From: Streptomyces halobius
GTDB lineage: Bacteria; Actinomycetota; Actinomycetes; Streptomycetales; Streptomycetaceae
Direction: 5' to 3'
Assembly (NCBI RefSeq): GCF_023277745.1
Contig: NZ_CP086322.1
Coordinates: forward strand, 8,680,001-8,744,000
DNA: 64,000 bases
The notes under the pieces were generated by a model, which searched no databases, was not told where the DNA came from, and saw only the letters and a program-made list of their open reading frames with translations. This document shows, in pieces, positions 23,898-33,405 of this stretch. The position numbers were made by a program, and so were the translations under genes. Within the stretch, counting starts at the first letter, position 1, and each line of letters starts with the position of its first letter.

Positions 23898-24143
23898 CCG
23901 TGTCGCTCCGTTCCACCGTGGCCTGAACCTTCGTAGTCCGAGGAACACTCCGCCGACAGGTCCCTAACCAGCGATGCCCGCAGCTCTCGATCAGCAGTCG
24001 GAGCGTCCCGGAGGGCCGGGCGGCCATTCGCACAGAGCCATCGAGGGCAAACATCCCGTCAGCCACACCCAGTCCTCCCGGACCGCCTCACATTCTTAGG
24101 GCCGCTCTCAATGAAGGCCTCAATCAGAGGGTCCAGGCAGGCG

Positions 24144-24446
24144 TCACGGTCCCGTACTCGAACAGTCCGGCAGTGCTCCGAGAAGCCGCGCCGGTGCCGC
24201 TACCAACGAATTAGGGTCCAGGCAGGCCAGGTCGATCTCGTTGAACCGGTGGATTACGTCCCTGACAGTATCCTCGTCGGCCTGCACCAGTTGGGCGATC
24301 ACCGGCACGCGGTTCCCGCCGGCTGAGGCCAACAGCATCATCGCACGCCGGTAGCGCACCGAATTGGTGCTGCCGCGACGCACGATCTGCTGCAGCTTCT
24401 GCCCTTCCTGGTCGGTCAGTCTGCGCACGCGGACAGGCTCGGCCAC
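24144..24446 (-). pseudogene. IS630-family transposase, N-terminal fragment
   Basis: GTG at 24446 follows GGAGGGG. About 75 residues match the HTH start of IS630-type transposases (RVRRLTDQEGQKLQQIVRRG, SVRYRRAMMLLASAGGNRVP, then 'VDTVRDVIHRFNEIDLACLDP' as read in the family, here with DEDTVRDVI). After ACLDPN the similarity stops and the frame ends 20 codons later. The DDE domain is missing. A 15-bp direct repeat (AGGGTCCAGGCAGGC, 24128-24142 and 24213-24227) marks the break. Confidence 0.7.
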
Positions 24447-25138
24447 CACCCCTCCAGCGGTCGGATCGCACGCCACCGCACATCCAACCGCCACGACACC
24501 AGCCCGGCGAACCTAATCCGTAGTTAAGGGCGTCCCGATGGAGCGGAGGCTTCTCGGGATGTTCGAGTACGGGGCTGCGATGCCTCCGGCGAACCGGGTC
24601 CACTGAGACCTCCGCATAGAGCGGCGCGCCGTCCCGGTACTCGGTGTGGTGACGGTTTCGTGGGCGCCGGGCGGACGCCTTGAACCAACCAGCCGGTCCG
24701 ACGGCTCTCATGAGATCGAGCGGCGTCTGGCGCCTCCGAGACGGTCACCACAACGGAGTTGTTGGCGGGTATGCGGGTGCCAGGCGGATGTCTAGGCACA
24801 TCCGGGCTTCGATGCCTCAGCACAGAGCGGCAAACGCTCGGCGTCTTCGTACCCGCCAGTACACCGGTGTTGACGTCCGCTGGCCTTGGGCAAATGCCTT
24901 GCCCGGACTGGTCCTCGACGCCCTCAACCAGAGCGGCGCCTCCCGAGGCAACCGAATGTCAACACCCACACGCTTGATCACTCGTTGGTGTTGGTGGTGC
25001 GAGCCCGCCGCACGGTGACCTCTTGATACGCCCGAGCCGTTCGAGCTCCCGCGCAGACTGGGGCCCGTGGGGTGCGCTGGTGCCACGAACGGCTAGTGAG
25101 GTGTCGGCCCGACCCCTGCGGTTGAGGCCTGGGATTAG
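24447..25138. other. about 690 bp without a recognisable gene
   Basis: Short overlapping frames only. The stretch lies between the IS630 fragment and the cyclodipeptide synthase remnant and probably contains further decayed sequence. I see no terminal repeats, hairpins or protein motifs that I can name. Confidence 0.4.
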
Positions 25139-25777
25139 GTCGCTCGCGCCGCCCGCGCTCACGCATGTGTCGACGTCAGCCCGTTCAACGGCCACTTCTC
25201 CGCCGAGCGGATCGCCGGCCCGGCCCGCTGGGCACTCGGCGCTTTCCCCCGCGTCCACTTCTTCGTGCCGGACACGGCGGCCGCCTTCACCCTGGAGGCT
25301 TTGGGGTACGCGCCGGACAAGGCGGCGTGGAAGGCCCGCCGCCAGGGTCAGTACGTACGGAACAAGATCACGCGGGCGCTGTCCGAAGCCGGCATCGGTG
25401 CACCGGACGCTCTCATCCTCGACGGACAGGCGCTGGCGAGGAAGCCCGACTACCAGGAGCTTCTGGAGCAGGTCGAGCGCAGTACCAGGCTGATCCCGCT
25501 TTCGCCCGGACCTGCCTGCGGGCGTCGGCATGGACGCTGGAGCGCCGCCTTCCCGCTGGGCAGCGGTTGACGGACGGGCGGCTACGCGTTGCGGTGCGGT
25601 ACCTCCTGGCCGAGCTGCCACTGTTCCTGGACACCCCGCGGATCGCGAACGTGGCCTGCCTCGGTGTTCTGCTACCACCAGGTGCCGGTCTTTCTCGACG
25701 ATCTGTACCACCACCGGCTGGTGCTGCGGCCGGTGCCTGGGCAGGGTTACCTGCACCTGGCGGGGGCGGCGCGGTGA
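25139..25777 (+). pseudogene. tRNA-dependent cyclodipeptide synthase, frameshifted
   Basis: The residues of an AlbC-type cyclodipeptide synthase can be read across two frames. Frame 2 gives VDVSPFNGHFSAERI (Ser of the S37 position and Asn of the N40 position), 'FFVPDTAAAFTLEALGYAPD', QGQYVRNKITRALSEAGI and 'LLEQVERS'. At about 25480 it moves to frame 1: ADPAFARTCLRASAWTLERR, then VAVRYLLAELPLFLDTPRIA (Tyr178 and Glu182 positions). At about 25655 it returns to frame 2: ASVFCYHQVPVFLDDLYHHR (Tyr202-His203). The N-terminus is cut off by a TAG at 25136. Active CDPSs use two aminoacyl-tRNAs to make a cyclic dipeptide. The Asn-Tyr-His set places it in the NYH subfamily. Two indels plus loss of the start indicate a dead gene, unless the indels are assembly errors. 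Confidence 0.8.
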
Positions 25778-25874
25778 CCCGCGAGCGAGTACCGAAGCGC
25801 TGGTGGAGCTGGACGGCGGTCCCGAGGCGGCACGTACGATGACGCTTAGGTTTTCGTTCAGGGAGGCGGCCGGG

Positions 25875-26249
25875 ATGCGGGGCTTCGGAGAGCTCGAACA
25901 GGCCATCATGGATGTGGTGTGGGACACGGATGCGCCGCTGACCGTGCGCGAGGTGCTGGAGAGCCTGAATCGCGACCGGCCGCAGGAGCTGGCGTACAAC
26001 ACGGTGCAGACGGTGATGGAGATCCTGCACCGTAAGGGCTGGCTGTCCCGGGCGAAGGACGGCCGGGCATTCCGCTACCAGGCGACGAAGGACCGCGAGG
26101 AGTACGCGGCGTCGCTGATCGACCAGGTGTGGGCGACCGGCGCCGACCGGACCGCGACGCTGGTACGGCTGTTCGACGAGCTGGACGAGGCCGAGGTCAA
26201 CGAGCTGCGGGCGGCTCTCGCCGCGCGCCGCGAAGGAGGCCCGTCATGA
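25875..26249 (+). CDS. BlaI/MecI-family transcriptional repressor
   Basis: A 124-residue protein. The winged-helix part reads GELEQAIMDVVWDTDAPLTV, 'REVLESL', 'LAYNTVQTVMEILHRKGWL', and the C-terminal part is the dimerisation helix that is cleaved or released on induction in well-studied members. ATG at 25875 is preferred because GGGAGG lies 8 nt upstream; an ATG at 25839 is open but has no ribosome site. The stop overlaps the start of the M56 peptidase gene (ATGA at 26246), the standard BlaI-BlaR1-type pair. Confidence 0.93.
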   Translation: MRGFGELEQAIMDVVWDTDAPLTVREVLESLNRDRPQELAYNTVQTVMEILHRKGWLSRAKDGRAFRYQATKDREEYAASLIDQVWATGADRTATLVRLFDELDEAEVNELRAALAARREGGPS

Positions 26250-27226
26250 GGGTCGCGATCCTGCTGCTGGGCTACGCGGCCCTGGTCGGCGCCCTTGCCC
26301 CGGTGCTGCTGACCCGTACGGGCTGGGCGGCGCGGGCACCAAGGCTGGCCATCTGGGCGTGGCAGGCGCTCACGGCCACGATCGTCGTCTCGGTGGTGCT
26401 GGCCGGGCTCGTGCTGGCCGTGCCGACGGTGCCGGTCAGCGGCAACCTGGCCGACATGCTGCATGCCTGCGTGGTGGCGCTGCGCGCGCAGTACGTCGCA
26501 CCGGGCGGCGCGGTACTGGCCGCGACCGGCGCGGTGCTGGCCCTGGCGGTACTGGGACGCGTCGGCTGGTGTCTGGGCGCAGCCCTGTGGCGGGCGCGGC
26601 GGGAGCGCCGTCGGCACGCCGAGGTGCTGGCGATGGTCGGTTGCGCGCGTCCCGATCTGGGCGTGACCGTGCTGGAGGACGACCGTCCGGCGGTGTACTG
26701 CCTGCCCGGCACCGGGCACCGGATCGTGCTGACCTCGGCGGCGCTGGCCGCGCTCGCGCCGCGCGAGCTGGACGCGGTGATCGCCCATGAGCGGGCGCAC
26801 ATCCGCCAGCGCCATCACGTGGTCCTGGCCTACGCCGAGGCGCTGGAGCGGGCCTTCCCCAAGGTGGCGCTGTTCCGTACCGCGGCGGAGGAGACGCGAC
26901 GGCTGGTGGAGATGGCCGCCGACGACGAAGCCACGGCCCGTACCGATTCGCTCACCCTGGCCGGGGCGCTGGTCGAGCTGGCCGGTGCAGGGGTGCCGGT
27001 GGCCTCGCTGGCGGCCTCCGGCGGCCAGGTGGCCGGCCGAGTGCGGCGGCTGCTCGGCCCACGGCGGCCGCTGGGCCGCCCTGTGGTCTGGCTCGGGGCG
27101 CTGGTGGCGGGCGTGGCGCTGGCGCTGCCGGTCGTGCTGGCCGCCCAGCCCGCGGTGGCCGCGACCGGCATGACCACCTGCCCGCTGCCCGATGCCCCGG
27201 TCGCCAGTGCGGAGCGTCTCTTGTGA
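26246..27226 (+). CDS. M56-family membrane zinc metallopeptidase (BlaR1-like without sensor domain)
   Basis: A 326-residue protein. It has hydrophobic helices near residues 3-25, 32-60, 85-110 and 285-315. The M56 catalytic motif HExxH reads VIAHERAHIRQRHH (about residues 176-189), and 'EMAADDEATA' supplies the third zinc ligand region. The C-terminal penicillin-sensor domain of BlaR1 is absent, as in most actinobacterial M56 proteins. It is coupled to the BlaI gene and presumably inactivates the repressor on a signal. The signal and the target genes are not evident. Confidence 0.9.
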   Translation: MRVAILLLGYAALVGALAPVLLTRTGWAARAPRLAIWAWQALTATIVVSVVLAGLVLAVPTVPVSGNLADMLHACVVALRAQYVAPGGAVLAATGAVLALAVLGRVGWCLGAALWRARRERRRHAEVLAMVGCARPDLGVTVLEDDRPAVYCLPGTGHRIVLTSAALAALAPRELDAVIAHERAHIRQRHHVVLAYAEALERAFPKVALFRTAAEETRRLVEMAADDEATARTDSLTLAGALVELAGAGVPVASLAASGGQVAGRVRRLLGPRRPLGRPVVWLGALVAGVALALPVVLAAQPAVAATGMTTCPLPDAPVASAERLL

Positions 27227-27462
27227 TGACCCCAGGGCCGGGCCCGGTCATCTGATAACCGCACTCCGGCTCGTCGCCGGGCGCGGGATCGCAGGGTTGG
27301 CCCCGGCGGGCCCAGGCGCTTGGCGTCGTGGTGCAGCAGCGGACGAGCTTCGAGGAACAGATCATCCGTCGAAGGTCTGCCGTAGGCTCAGCGTGCGGTG
27401 CGGGCGTAAGGCCGCGACATACCGTCGCGCTGTGCCGTGGTCGACGGTGACCGCGGGCCGGT

Positions 27463-28758
27463 TCAGCGTATGAAGTCGATCTCTGGGTAGTGGCGTGAGG
27501 GCCCGTCGAGCAGGTGGCTGTGCCGGTGGCGCAGGTGCTTGTCGAAGAAGGCCGCGAGGTAGGTGCGTTGGATCTCGATGGAGCGGTTGGGATCGATCGT
27601 GCCGAGGGCGTGCACCAGTTGGTCGGGGGACATTCCGAACGCGCCGGGCGCCTGGGGCAGGAGGGCCTGGTTGTCGACGAAGGAGTTGTGCCCGGAGTCG
27701 CGCAGCTTCAGGTCGAGGCGTTCTCCGTCCAGGTGCTTCCAGAACCTTGCCCAGCTCCGGTCGGTGTCGCGGTTGTGGTTTTGGGAACTGAACAGCAGGA
27801 AGGGGCGGTCGAGGTCACGGGTGGTCGCCGGGCCGAAGAACTGGCCGTCCAGGTTCGCGCCGGCGTCGATTCTGGAGTCCGCGTGCATGGCCTCTGGCAC
27901 GGTTGCTCCGCCGAGGGAAGCGCCGAACATCCCGATTCGGTTCGTGTTCACGGCCTTGGACAGCCCGTGGGGGAGCGGCTTGTGTTCCACGTCCGGATTG
28001 TGGCCGTGGGCGATCGCGGCCAGCTTGTCGATGACGAAGTGGGTGTCCGCCGCCCGGACGGCGATCGTGTCGGAGGAGTGGGAATGTGGCGGCATGGTGT
28101 TCACCTCAAGGCGCCCGCCGGGGAACTCCACCGCCTCGGCCTGGTGAGTGTGGTCGATGGTGACGACCAAGTAGCCGCGGCTGGCCAGGTCCTGAGCCAG
28201 TGAGGTGCCCATCGCCCGGGGCCCGTGCAGCCCGGTCGAGTACAGCAGGACCGGCAACGTGCCGGCCGTGCGGTCAACCGGGGCGCCGGTGTGCCCGGCA
28301 GTGGTGGGCAGGGTCACCGAGCCCGGGGGCACCTGACGGTCGGCCAGGTAACGCGCGGCGGCGGCGGGCTGCATCCAGGGCGCGGCGGGATAGTGGGCGG
28401 TGTGCGTGGCCGGGTACCACAGCGTGACCATCAGCTCGCGCCGCTGATGGCCGGGCACATACGGATCCGTGCGTGACGAGTCGCGCAAGTGGAGGTCGAC
28501 CGTTCCGACGCGATGGGGCCCGGTCGGGGCGGGGAGGGACAGCTCGCCCGGGGCTTTCGGCGCGTCCGGGGCCTTTGTCGCTGCCGCGTCCGGGGCTTCC
28601 GCCTCGTCCAAGGAAGCCGCCGTGGTCATGGGGGCACCGGTGGTCTTCCCCGCGGCGGCAGCCGGCGCGACTCCGGCGCCCAGGGTGACGGCCAGTACTC
28701 CTGTGGCGCCGGCGACCCGGGTGCGAAACCGGCTGTGGCGCTTTCGTGCGTGTTTCAT
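27463..28758 (-). CDS. secreted alpha/beta hydrolase (PAF-acetylhydrolase-like/dienelactone-type)
   Basis: A 431-residue protein. A signal peptide (about residues 1-36, TGVLAVTLGAGVAPAAAA) is followed by an acidic/Pro-rich linker and the hydrolase domain from about residue 80. The oxyanion region is 'LPVLLYSTGLHGPRAMGTSL', the nucleophile elbow is GMFGASLGGA (GxSxG), and the likely acid and histidine are in late loops ('NLDGQF', 'LRDSGHNSFVDNQ'). The fold matches the platelet-activating-factor acetylhydrolase/lipase group; the substrate is unknown. The ATG at 28758 is set by GGAGGAGG about 7 nt upstream. It stands alone, with a 950-bp gap behind its start. Confidence 0.82.
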   Translation of the reverse strand: MKHARKRHSRFRTRVAGATGVLAVTLGAGVAPAAAAGKTTGAPMTTAASLDEAEAPDAAATKAPDAPKAPGELSLPAPTGPHRVGTVDLHLRDSSRTDPYVPGHQRRELMVTLWYPATHTAHYPAAPWMQPAAAARYLADRQVPPGSVTLPTTAGHTGAPVDRTAGTLPVLLYSTGLHGPRAMGTSLAQDLASRGYLVVTIDHTHQAEAVEFPGGRLEVNTMPPHSHSSDTIAVRAADTHFVIDKLAAIAHGHNPDVEHKPLPHGLSKAVNTNRIGMFGASLGGATVPEAMHADSRIDAGANLDGQFFGPATTRDLDRPFLLFSSQNHNRDTDRSWARFWKHLDGERLDLKLRDSGHNSFVDNQALLPQAPGAFGMSPDQLVHALGTIDPNRSIEIQRTYLAAFFDKHLRHRHSHLLDGPSRHYPEIDFIR

Positions 28759-29712
28759 GGGCAGCCTCCTCCATGGCGGCGATCGCCACGTCACCGGCGA
28801 TCGGCTGGCGATCATCGTAAAGGCAGTTTGCCTTGTCCGCGCCAACCCACCTGACTGCGCAAGGAGTTCACGCTGCGGGTGATTGGCGAGGTGGGCGCTG
28901 CTGGCGCGTCCGGAATATACGGGGACGACTTCGGGCCCCGTCCGGTGCCGGGCCGCGCGGCCGGCCTTTTCCCCGGACGCGTATGCGCTGGAAACGACCT
29001 GTCGGCGCTCTTGGAGTATGCCACCGAGTTGAGCACGTCGAGTGCCGATACGGGATACGTGCGCGAGAAATGCCCCGGTGCGACCGGTGGCGGTCGTCAG
29101 AGCTCCTGTCGCTCAACATCCCTCATGAGGCCAGTCGCAGCAGCGAGGGCCGAGCCGCGGGAGGGCCAACGTGAGCGACTGTTCCGCACCTCAGCGCAGA
29201 GCGGCGGTGCCTGCCGGGGCGCCCCCGGCCGGAAGATCTCTGCCGGAGATTTGGCTCATTCACACCTCCGCCGTCGGTGACCAGCGATCCAGAATTCCGC
29301 CGGCGATGATCAAAGTTTTACTGAATGTTTTTGTTACGCGGCAGTTCGTAATCCCTTGGCGGCAGTTCGTAATCTTTGAGGGTGCCCTGAGGTTCGCCCG
29401 CGACTGTGCGTGACGCGGCGAATGCATGCCGGAAACGCTCGTTCAATCGTCCTTGCTGGAATGGGTGTTGGAATTCCCCCATATCGGGACGAGGCCGGAG
29501 GTACATAAGCGACCTATCCCTCGGGTGAGTTGAGCGCATTCCGCATGGGCCCTTATGCGGGGCACAGCACGAACGGACTTGTGATTATCCTGTGATCCCA
29601 GTGTCCGTACTGGCCGAGTTGCCGCACGGCTATCCCCACATGCAGAGAGGACGCTGCCCTGCACCCTGTTGCCCGCGCGCCCCGTCCGCACCGCATCCGG
29701 CGCCGCGCCGAC
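28759..29712. other. 950-bp gene-poor region with low-GC patch and direct repeats
   Basis: No frame has both a ribosome site and protein-like content. At 29300-29375 the GC content drops visibly (AAAGTTTTACTGAATG) and the 14-bp unit GGCAGTTCGTAATC occurs twice, at 29340-29353 and 29360-29373, exactly 20 bp apart. It is most likely the regulatory region before the poly-gamma-glutamate operon. Two leftover short frames (around 29171-29413) look spurious. Confidence 0.5.
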
Positions 29713-32046
29713 ATGCCCCTGCTCGGAGGTGTCCGCCCACCGATCGCCGCACTGCTCTGCGCACTGCTGGCAGTTGCCGCGTTCAACGCACTCGCTATCG
29801 GCACCGTTCACGAACAGGATGTCCCCCAGGCCGTACGCGACGCGGAACGTCACATCGCCGAGGATGCCGCCGACTCGGTCGGGACCTCCATCACCGCGAG
29901 AGCCACCGCGGTGCGCCGCTCCGCGGCATCGGCCACGTCGGCCGGCAGCCGGAATCCGGCAGCGATACTGCGGTCCCTTGTCCCGGCCGGACACCCCGCG
30001 CGGGGCGGTGTGCTGCTCGACCCGCGCACCGGCAGGTCCGTGGCGTCCAGCGGGGAAAAGGTGCCGCTGACCGGGGTGGATGTGGCGGCCCTGGTACGGC
30101 CCGGTACCGCGAACATCGCACCCCGATTGGTCTCTTCAGCGAGCGCCGAACCGCGACTGTTGCTCTTCGCCCGGGTGGCCGTCTCCGCTCCGGGCCACAA
30201 GCAGGACGAGAACCAGGATCAGGCACGGGACCTGGTGCCGGATCAGGGCACAGATGAACGCGAACTCCTCCTGATCGTCTCGGAAGAGGTCGCTGCCCCG
30301 GTGGTGTACGGGGACGGGCGCACCGGCAGGCTGGTGGACCGGGACGGGAAGGTGCTCGCCACCACCGCCGTCACCGGCGAGGCCCCGGCGCCCCACACCG
30401 AGCACCGCGCCCTGCCGGCCGCTGCGGTGAACGCCGCGAACGCCGGTCCGCACACCGGTGACGTTTCGGGCAGCGTGCTCGGTGACGGTCACGAGGGGCT
30501 GCGCAGGGTCACGGGGTGGGCGTCGGTCGCCGCGGCGGACGGTGAAGACGACACTTCCGGCCTGGGGCTGACGGTCCTCACGGTCAGGGATGTGGCTCCG
30601 GCGAAGGAGGGGGCCGACCACACGTGGTTCGGCGTCATGGCCGCGGGTGCGCTGGTGGTGATTGCCGTGCTGGGCACCTGGGTGCTGTGGGGCACTATGC
30701 AGCGTCCGCTGCTGCGGCTGCACCTGTCCGCTGCCCGGCTGGCCAGGGGCGTCAGCGACCTGCCCGAGGCACGGGAGGAGTTGGCGCGGCCGGTGCCGGT
30801 CGTCGCGTTCGGCGAGCCCGCCAGGGTCGGCCGGGCGCTGGAGTCGATTCGCCGCCAACTGCTCGGCGAGACGGGACCGGAGCCGGTGCGGCCCGTGCGG
30901 CGCCGCCCCGGTGTCCGGGCCGTGGTCCTCCTCTGCGCACTCGTGATCGCCGCGTGGGGGGTGCCGCTGGTGTTTCTGCTCAACCGCGTACCGGCCGCCA
31001 AGGCCGTACCGGCAGTCGTCGTCGCCGACCAGCAGGCACGCACCGAGGCCGTCGCTGATCGTGTGCGGCGGTCCCTCGGCCGGAGCCGCACCGACCTCGC
31101 GGCGGTGGCGTCAGCCGTCTCCGGTATGCCACGGGAGCGGGCGGCAGAGGTTCTGCGGCGCGAACGCACCGCCCACCCCATGTACCGGTCGCTGTATGTG
31201 CTGGACCGCACCGGCGCCATCGCGCTGCGGGCGGGCAAGCAGCCGCTGCGCACCCTCGTCCATGCGCCGACCGGCGGCGGAATCACCCAGGTCAACACCT
31301 CGGGCAAGATCCCCGCGATCGCCGCCTACGCCCAGATCCCGGCGGCCAAGAACGCCAAGAAGGCCAAGAACGCCAACGGCGCCCTCCCGGCTGTAGTCGT
31401 CGCCGAGATCGGCGTGAACGCACTGGACACCCTGGTTGCGCGGGAGGGGCTCGGCAGTGTGTGGCTGACCGACGAGCGGCACAGGGTGCTCGCGGCGAGC
31501 GTGGGCTTCGAAGCCTTCCAGCCTCTTCCCAGCCGGGGCCTTGCCCGCCTGGTGGCCAGGACCGAGGCAGCGCCTGGCGGCGTGGGCAGCCCGGCATCGG
31601 CCGTATTGCACGCGGGGACCGCGCCGGGCGGGGGCCCTTCGGTCGCGGCCGCCGCTCCACTGGCCCGGACGGGGCCTGTCGCCGGACTCGGCCTGCGGGT
31701 GGTCTCCGCCGAGCCTGCCGCAGCGCTGAAACTGGCGGCGTATCAGCTCCAGGCGCGCACCGTGCTGGCCGGGCTGCTCGCCCTGTCCGTGGGCGTCGCC
31801 TGCCTGGGCTGGCTGCACATCGTGGTGGTCAGGCCGCTGCGTGCCGTCACCAGGTACGCGGAACGGCTGGCCGGCGGTGACCGTCGCACTGTGCTGTACC
31901 CGGTTCACCACGACGAGTGCGGCTCGGTCACGCGCAGTCTGGAACTGCTCCGGCAGGCGCTGGCGGAGCGGGACCGTGGCGGCGGAGCCGACGTGGCCGC
32001 TGCCCCCGCCCAGTCGCCCCGGAGCGGCGGACCGCCGCAGCAGTGA
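29713..32046 (+). CDS. large membrane sensor-like protein with tandem extracytoplasmic domains and HAMP
   Basis: A 777-residue protein built as two similar halves. TM1 (about 10-30) is followed by an outer domain and TM2 (about 303-325), then TM3 (about 400-425), a second Cache-like outer domain, TM4 (about 682-705) and a HAMP-like region ('VVRPLRAVTRYAERLAGGDR') near the end. There is no kinase, cyclase or methyl-accepting domain after HAMP, so it probably works with a partner. It lies 21 bp before pgsB on the same strand and may sense envelope or osmotic conditions for polymer synthesis (inference). An in-frame CTG at 29659 with GAGAGG 9 nt upstream is an alternative start; the ATG at 29713 lacks a clear site. 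Confidence 0.7.
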   Translation: MPLLGGVRPPIAALLCALLAVAAFNALAIGTVHEQDVPQAVRDAERHIAEDAADSVGTSITARATAVRRSAASATSAGSRNPAAILRSLVPAGHPARGGVLLDPRTGRSVASSGEKVPLTGVDVAALVRPGTANIAPRLVSSASAEPRLLLFARVAVSAPGHKQDENQDQARDLVPDQGTDERELLLIVSEEVAAPVVYGDGRTGRLVDRDGKVLATTAVTGEAPAPHTEHRALPAAAVNAANAGPHTGDVSGSVLGDGHEGLRRVTGWASVAAADGEDDTSGLGLTVLTVRDVAPAKEGADHTWFGVMAAGALVVIAVLGTWVLWGTMQRPLLRLHLSAARLARGVSDLPEAREELARPVPVVAFGEPARVGRALESIRRQLLGETGPEPVRPVRRRPGVRAVVLLCALVIAAWGVPLVFLLNRVPAAKAVPAVVVADQQARTEAVADRVRRSLGRSRTDLAAVASAVSGMPRERAAEVLRRERTAHPMYRSLYVLDRTGAIALRAGKQPLRTLVHAPTGGGITQVNTSGKIPAIAAYAQIPAAKNAKKAKNANGALPAVVVAEIGVNALDTLVAREGLGSVWLTDERHRVLAASVGFEAFQPLPSRGLARLVARTEAAPGGVGSPASAVLHAGTAPGGGPSVAAAAPLARTGPVAGLGLRVVSAEPAAALKLAAYQLQARTVLAGLLALSVGVACLGWLHIVVVRPLRAVTRYAERLAGGDRRTVLYPVHHDECGSVTRSLELLRQALAERDRGGGADVAAAPAQSPRSGGPPQQ

Positions 32047-32067
32047 AGGACCAAAGGACCAACTGAC

Positions 32068-33405
32068 ATGCTCTTCCTCTACGTTGTGCTGCTGCTGAGC
32101 TGTGCCGTGCTGCTGGTCGCCGGCGTGCTGGAGCAGCGGCGCCACTACGCCGCGCTGGCGCAGATCCCCACGCGGGTGCTGGTCAACGGCATTCGCGGCA
32201 AGAGCTCGATCACCCGGCTGTGCGCGGGGGCGCTGCGCGGCGGTGATCTGGTCACCGTGGCCAAGACCACCGGCACCGCTGCCCGGTTCATCCATCCGGA
32301 CGCCACCGAGGAGCCGGTGTACCGGAAGCTGGGCATCGCGAATGTCGTCGAGCAGATCGGTATCGTCCGGCGGGCGGCGGCATACCGGCCGGACGCTCTG
32401 GTGATCGAGTGCATGGCGGTGATGCCCGCACTTCAGGAGATCAACCAGGAGAAGCTGATCCGCTCCACCATCGGCGTGCTGTGCAACGTCCGTGAGGACC
32501 ACCTCGCCGAAATGGGTCCGACGCTGGACGATGTGGCCCGCTCGCTCTCCCGGTCGATGCCGGTCGGCGGGGTCTGTGTCACCGCCGAGCGGGAGCGGCT
32601 GCACCTCCTCGAGGAGGAGGCGGACAAACGCAGGTGCCGCCTGATCACGGTTGATCCGGAGTCGGTCACCGACGAGGAGCTGCGCGGGTTCAGTTGGTTC
32701 ACCTTCAAGGAGAACGTCGCCATCGCGCTGGCCGTGGCCGAACTGCTCGGTGTGGACCGGGCCACCGCACTGCGCGGTATGTGGGACGCGCCGCCGGACC
32801 CCGGCGTGCTCTCCGTCGAGCGTTACCGCACACCGGACGGCAAACGGCTGCGCTTCGCCAACGTCTTCGCCGCCAACGACCCCGAGTCGACGTTGATGAA
32901 CGTCCGCCAGCTGGCGGAGCTCGGTGCGATCCGCCGCCCGCTGAACGTCGTCATCAACTGTCGCCCGGACCGGGTGGAACGCAACGGGCAGATGGGAGCG
33001 ATCGTCCCCGACCTGGGCCCGGAGACGGTCTTCCTCATCGGGCATCCGACCAAGAGCGCCCGCGACGGCATCCCGCCGGGCTGGTCCGCGGGCCGGGTGG
33101 TGGACCTGGGCGGCGACCGGCGCGACGCACCGGAGCTGACCCGCGCCATCCTCGCCGAACTGGGCCCAGACTCCTCGCTGGTGGCCGTCGGCAACATCCA
33201 CGGCCAGGGCGAACTGTTCCTGGAGAACCTCGGCAAGCTGCCCCCTGACCACACCGACGAACCGCTTCCGATCGCCCACCCGCCCGAGCCGGAACCGTAC
33301 AGCTGGGTGGCGCCGCTGAACGGCCCGATGCCCGGCCCGCATATCCGGAGCCCGGCCTCTGCCCATGCCGACGCCCTGTACCAGCCGACAAGGAACCCGC
33401 TGTGA
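32068..33405 (+). CDS. pgsB: poly-gamma-glutamate synthase subunit PgsB/CapB
   Basis: A 445-residue protein with an N-terminal membrane helix (LFLYVVLLLSCAVLLVAGVL) and a Mur-ligase-like amide-ligase domain. The ATP-binding P-loop is LVNGIRGKSSITRLCAGALR; other landmarks are 'VIECMAVMPALQEINQEKLI', 'GVLCNVREDHLAEMG' and 'NCRPDRVERNGQMG'. PgsB activates and joins glutamate at the gamma-carboxyl at the inner membrane face. The C-terminus carries a Pro-rich extension of about 50 residues not needed by the core. The stop overlaps the GTG start of pgsC (33402). No PgsA/CapA-type export gene follows in this operon. Confidence 0.9.
   Translation: MLFLYVVLLLSCAVLLVAGVLEQRRHYAALAQIPTRVLVNGIRGKSSITRLCAGALRGGDLVTVAKTTGTAARFIHPDATEEPVYRKLGIANVVEQIGIVRRAAAYRPDALVIECMAVMPALQEINQEKLIRSTIGVLCNVREDHLAEMGPTLDDVARSLSRSMPVGGVCVTAERERLHLLEEEADKRRCRLITVDPESVTDEELRGFSWFTFKENVAIALAVAELLGVDRATALRGMWDAPPDPGVLSVERYRTPDGKRLRFANVFAANDPESTLMNVRQLAELGAIRRPLNVVINCRPDRVERNGQMGAIVPDLGPETVFLIGHPTKSARDGIPPGWSAGRVVDLGGDRRDAPELTRAILAELGPDSSLVAVGNIHGQGELFLENLGKLPPDHTDEPLPIAHPPEPEPYSWVAPLNGPMPGPHIRSPASAHADALYQPTRNPL

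Noticed and set aside
29171..29413. Short frame before the poly-glutamate operon
   Set aside because: No ribosome site, Pro/Arg-rich start and a low-GC end; looks like read-through of a regulatory region.
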